From contig OX387197.1 of NCBI GenBank assembly GCA_947561715.1, positions 21,788,266 through 21,852,265 on the forward strand: a DNA stretch of 64,000 nt, in the 5' to 3' direction. Both the position numbers and the translations under genes were made by a program. The notes beneath the pieces are model-generated. The model saw nothing but the letters and a program-made list of their open reading frames with translations. It searched no databases and had not been told where the DNA came from. Positions within the stretch are counted from its first letter, which is position 1. Every line of letters starts with the position of its first letter. Below, piece after piece: positions 59,880-64,000 of the stretch. Source of the DNA: Ascidia mentula (taxonomy: Eukaryota; Chordata; Ascidiacea; Phlebobranchia; Ascidiidae).

Positions 59880-61375
59880 GAAGGACACGCATCATTGGGT
59901 ACTTTTAGCAACGCGTTGATGTTTTAAACCAATATAACAAACAGCTGCGCTACAGCCTCAAATCTTTGGTTAACTAACTTTTTCCATGCGAATCATTTAA
60001 TATAGCATTTTATTGTAATAATTGAAACACGAGAACGGGAAACCCATTGGTTTCTATGGTTTCTGCAATGTTGTTCCTGCCACATAAAAATAGACTGTTT
60101 ATCTACAAGTGGACAACTTTTTAGGAAAAAGAGCATCTGTTGACGGTACGTTTTGAGCAAATACAGTTGCTATTACGTCTTCCACAAAATATGGCAATGC
60201 TTTCCTAAATAGGTTTTAAAACTATACACTGATGCGAAGTATTTTCATGCAATATTTTATCAGTGGTATGCTGTGACGCCAAAACTGAAACTAAGTAACA
60301 ATAGATAGAGTGATTACATTGTTTACGCACATATATGCATATGCACATATACATATAAAAATAGTGCTGTTTGCTTCGAATCGACTGCTTCATGGATTAA
60401 GACGTATGCATTTTATCATCATGTATTGATGGGGTATTGGGCAAATCCATTCGCCACTTCATGTGTTTATCCAGGCAGTGTGAACAGACTGAAAGCATTT
60501 GCATAATCCGTGTAACACTTGAAATATTCGGTTAATTCCTCACACGGTGTGTATGTTGACCTCAATGAACAAAATACAATGCTCCACAAACGCTATATAG
60601 ACTAAGTAACGTGAAGAATGTAAATTTTGGTATCTCCAGCAAAGCTAAATTAGCTTAAATAATAAGAAAAGGTGCAATGTAATTTATTCTGGCATTGACT
60701 GAAACGAATAAAAAGTTTTATTTGCGGGGAAATGTGACACTGAAACAAAATGACGTCTTATTCAAAACGCTTGCGTGTGCTCAATAATATTTACATGCAG
60801 TTGAATGCGTATGATGGAATCAAAATGGAAACCACAGTTGTACCACGAAAGCATTGGTGCGGTAGGATATAACATCTTGAATTTGTCGTTAAACGTGGTC
60901 ACACTTGGTCGAGGTTTTTCGCCTGAAAACTAATTCAAAACGTTCCCGATTAAATGCTGCAAAATCCCCAAATCCTTCGACGAAACTGCTACTATTGTGA
61001 TAATAAAAGTAGGGTTCCTGTCTGTTAGTTTTTTTGTTGCTTCAATACACCACGACCAGGTCAAAATGCTCAGTCGCAGAAAAACGTACATGGAAAATAC
61101 AGCAAAATCACCTTTTTTTAATGAAATTATGTTTATTTTGCACAACAAACTGCTACGCACATGGCCAATAAACATTTTAACAATGGCATTGTGACACGGA
61201 CAAAATCCACCACGGTGTCGAGTCAGACGCCCATGGTCACCAAACGAATTCACATAAGCTGGGATTTATGTTTTCGTAGTTTCATAACCTGCACTTATTA
61301 CGGGAATGCTTGTTCGCTAATCAAGCATGTCAATCAAACGTATGCTTTACATACTGCGTGATAAAAGCTGTTTCA
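59880..61375. other. Intergenic, no supported gene
   Basis: No exon was recognised on either strand. Frames at 60930-61253 and nearby have no family signal and may lie in the 3' untranslated part of the minus-strand gene ending at 61376. Confidence 0.4.
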
Positions 61376-63183
61376 CTACATAGCAGTACCATCCTGGCTG
61401 GATTCAGGTGCTGTCATGACAACGGTAAGGGCGTTGGCGTTGGCGTGAATAACTGTACCGCCGTCGTCGTCGTTGTTGTTATTACTTCCAAAACATAATG
61501 GGTCGCGTTCGTTCCCGAAAACAGGGTAATTTGCACCAAACGCGCTCGTGTGGGGGTGAATCCTTTCCTCTTCTGGCGTGGAAAGATGGAAAAAGGACAC
61601 GTTTTCGGTGAGATGCGTGACGGATTTGCTGAAACAGAGCGATTCGTGGATTATTATGTTATTATTCAACAACCACGATGAAGTAATAAATAACATATGG
61701 ACAGGTGTGTAATAAATTGTCAAAAAGTGTGCATAAAACGCAGAAATAAAGAGTGTAAGAAAGTTAACTTTGGAATGCCTGTATGACTGATTAACATTTG
61801 CGCCCGATACGCCGTAAACAGTGGCCTATAAAGAAATCTTTCTCATTTTCCGGGTTGGTTTATTTCCCGATTCCCAAATTCAATAATTATTATTTTTTTT
61901 TCTGTTGGTTATAGTTTAGTTCAGATTTTTAAATTGTTTAAAATTTTATCGGTTGACAATCGCACGCAGGTTGAGAACCGTGATCTAAAATACACCACTT
62001 GCGCCAAACCAATCTTTTGTGTCAACACAGTTTCCAGTTCGAATACATTCATTTTCAGTATCTTTAATAACCCCCAAGCTGCTGGTGCATTAGAGCACGC
62101 TTCCGTCTCGTTGCTATGGGCATTCGATTTGTTTATGACTGCGGTTATCTGAGATGCATGACAAACTCCAGACCCAAGTCAAGGGTTTATTTCTTGGCAT
62201 GGAATTCCAACAATATCATACGCGAATTAGCGGTGTATAAGCGGATAATTTGGATGTCTAGATATAAAAACTATATGCTTACACGTTTTTGGGCAACTCA
62301 GAATTCGTCTCGCGTATTTGGTTCATCAAGTGTGGTCGGCTAAATTGCGGTCTCTTTACAAACTCCTCGTAATAATGCTCGTAGCGAGCTTCTTCATTTT
62401 CGCCCTAGAAAAACAATTCTAGGAATTTTAATCAGGAAAGCAGAGGCCTATTAAGTAATAATATAAAAAAAACATAAAATGTCCCCTTTAGATGAAGCTC
62501 TGTTGACAAAAACAATCATAATAACCAGTTTTTTTTCTGTACGTTCAATTTGAAATTGCTTCTAATGATTTCATGATCATAACTGCAATTTTATTTATCT
62601 CTGGAGTAAGGTCCCACAAAAAATCCATTAAAATTTCCTTTTCCCAACGATTATTACCTCCATAAGCCTGAGCCCAACACCTTTTGATGGAAATAAGTTA
62701 ATCTCTATTGACTGACAGCGCGCGCATTTGCCTTTGACTAATTAATGAGTATTGACGCCGATACGGTTGGTCTCTTTTATGTCAGTTAATCAATAAAACC
62801 AACGGAGCAACGAGGGTCAAAATCGGACCCAGCAAAAGGTCAAGCACACCCAAATCGCACAGGCTACATTTCAATTTTTTTCCCGACGAACGTTTTGAAT
62901 AGAGAATAAACAAACAAAACAAAAAATAGAATGTAAAAGTAACACATTAAAAAAAGATGATTATCGTTATTGAATCAATATGTTACGAACATATTCGGTG
63001 TCCGAGAATATTGGAGTATAGTCAGGACTTTCTTACTTGAACATACTTGATGATTAATATAGTCAGTCCACCCATGTAAAACATGAGGACAATGATAATG
63101 TAATGAATGGGAGTCAGACCGCCTGCTTCGTCATCCACAGCTACCGTCGTCACAGGCTGGGGACTGGTTAAATTCGACAGCAT
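61376..63183 (-). CDS. Single-pass membrane protein, KCNE-like
   Basis: Three exons (minus strand), 63037-63183, 62283-62404 and 61376-61628, join with matching phases (0, then 2) to 173 residues. The N-terminus begins MLSNLTSP with an Asn-Leu-Thr glycosylation site at residue 4. One hydrophobic segment (YIIIVLMFYMGGLTILII, residues 28-45) is followed by Lys-Tyr and a polar tail of about 125 residues. The tail has a YEHYYEEF patch and a run of Asn and Asp near the end. Small size, extracellular glycosylated N-terminus, one central segment beginning Tyr-Ile and an F-Y in mid-membrane recall the KCNE beta subunits of voltage-gated potassium channels. The match is by pattern only. It could equally be an unrelated small type I membrane protein. 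The gene structure is better supported than the name. Confidence 0.6.
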
Positions 63184-64000
63184 TTGCAAAGTTATTTTCC
63201 TAGACTTTTAATTGCATAAAAACCTATGATAACAAAATGCGTCAACAGAAAATGCATGTGTTCGGTATACATGCTACTTGCTGTCCGGATTTTTGAAATG
63301 CCTCTATGATCGAATGTTATGTCATACTAGTATTTTGGGGCATCTGGTTAGTTTCGTGTTGATCACATCAAGAAAATTTGGGGGAGGGTCACATATGTCT
63401 TGCTAAATGAAAGGTGCGCGCTTAAGGTTGAGGATGTCTCCTCTATAAAGTGACAAGCATACTAAAATTGCGCAGCTTTTGTTTCTTTTCAACTTTAGAA
63501 CATCTTTCTGCCACATTACAACTGAACAGTTCCTGCCCTGCATCAGGCCCAACAGACCTTACAAAAGCACATTGGGTAGGCCTAGGAAAAATGTTGTTGG
63601 TCGATCGTGAGACCAAAAATTGGTTTAATTTCCATTTGGCACGAGGGTCCTAATTTGAATTTTGAATACTGACAACTGTTTTTGCGTCTGAACAAAGTAA
63701 ACAGATTGGGCTTGTTGGATTTGAATATAGATTTCTAGCGTTACAGAAATGCTAATGTTTTCAAGCCATAAGTTGGGAAACGTTTGCGCAGCAACGTTTC
63801 CGACACCTTACCCTGTAGCTCAGTGATTTCCAACCTGGTCCTAGGCGGTCAGTGAGTGGACAAGAGAAGCCTTCTTACCACAATATACGTTTATTCTGTG
63901 TCTCTTCGGTTCCCCTTTATGTTGTTGCCAATTTACTTTCAAATTAATTTTGGTTTCGGATCTTTCCTACTTGTTAAGTAACACCACATGTTTCCTTTGA
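63184..64000. other. Right edge, no supported gene
   Basis: Upstream side of the 61376-63183 gene; it should hold its promoter and first untranslated sequence. No exon or repeat is recognised. Confidence 0.35.

Noticed and set aside
59550..59900. ER-stress response element upstream of calreticulin
   Set aside because: CCAAT boxes are present but none is followed after nine bases by CCACG; only a CRE-like core was kept as a low-confidence feature.
60930..61253. 107-codon minus-strand frame
   Set aside because: No family signal and no conserved splice sites; lies in the expected 3' untranslated region of the 61376 gene.

Overview
This is a eukaryotic window, most likely from an ascidian tunicate such as Ciona. 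The reasons are AT-rich sequence, many short introns (about 70 to 560 bp) with GT-AG sites, intron-rich chordate-like genes, and a calreticulin / GADD45GIP1 neighbourhood that matches a vertebrate linkage. The species is an inference; no marker gene fixes it. All genes below were assembled by joining exons by eye, with reading phase checked at every junction.

1 to 54 kb is an expanded tandem family of SLC16 (monocarboxylate-transporter-like) genes. Ten copies look intact: three on the minus strand (433-2410, 5043-6919, 10044-11839) and seven on the plus strand (15583-17943, 20013-21948, 34487-36384, 37324-39762, 46028-47847, 49341-51284, 51951-53965). Each has four coding exons. All three introns are phase 1 and fall at the same places, giving proteins of about 408-424 residues. 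There are four subgroups: (i) 433, 5043, 15583 and 20013; (ii) 10044 and 34487; (iii) 37324 alone; (iv) 46028, 49341 and 51951. At least six broken copies or fragments lie between them, and duplicated flanks occur in both orientations, so the array grew by direct and inverted duplication.

Two large non-genic blocks interrupt the array. The first (23.8-32.8 kb) is a roughly 32-bp palindromic tandem repeat, then 28 copies of a 190-bp satellite, then a short return of the 32-bp repeat. The second (39.87-44.68 kb) is a foldback-type element. Its two long inverted arms consist of a 10-bp tandem repeat, and they enclose a spliced gene for a PHD-finger / OTU-domain protein that is cut off at the first residues of what looks like a transposase domain. 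Smaller mobile sequences include a 957-bp insertion of 287-bp repeats at 8056 and a 430-bp hAT-type MITE at 56047, each with a target-site duplication.

54 to 64 kb is ordinary single-copy sequence on the minus strand: GADD45GIP1 (mitoribosomal protein mL64), calreticulin (eight coding exons, ending KDEL), and a three-exon gene for a 173-residue single-pass membrane protein that resembles KCNE potassium-channel subunits. The remaining stretches show no gene that can be supported.
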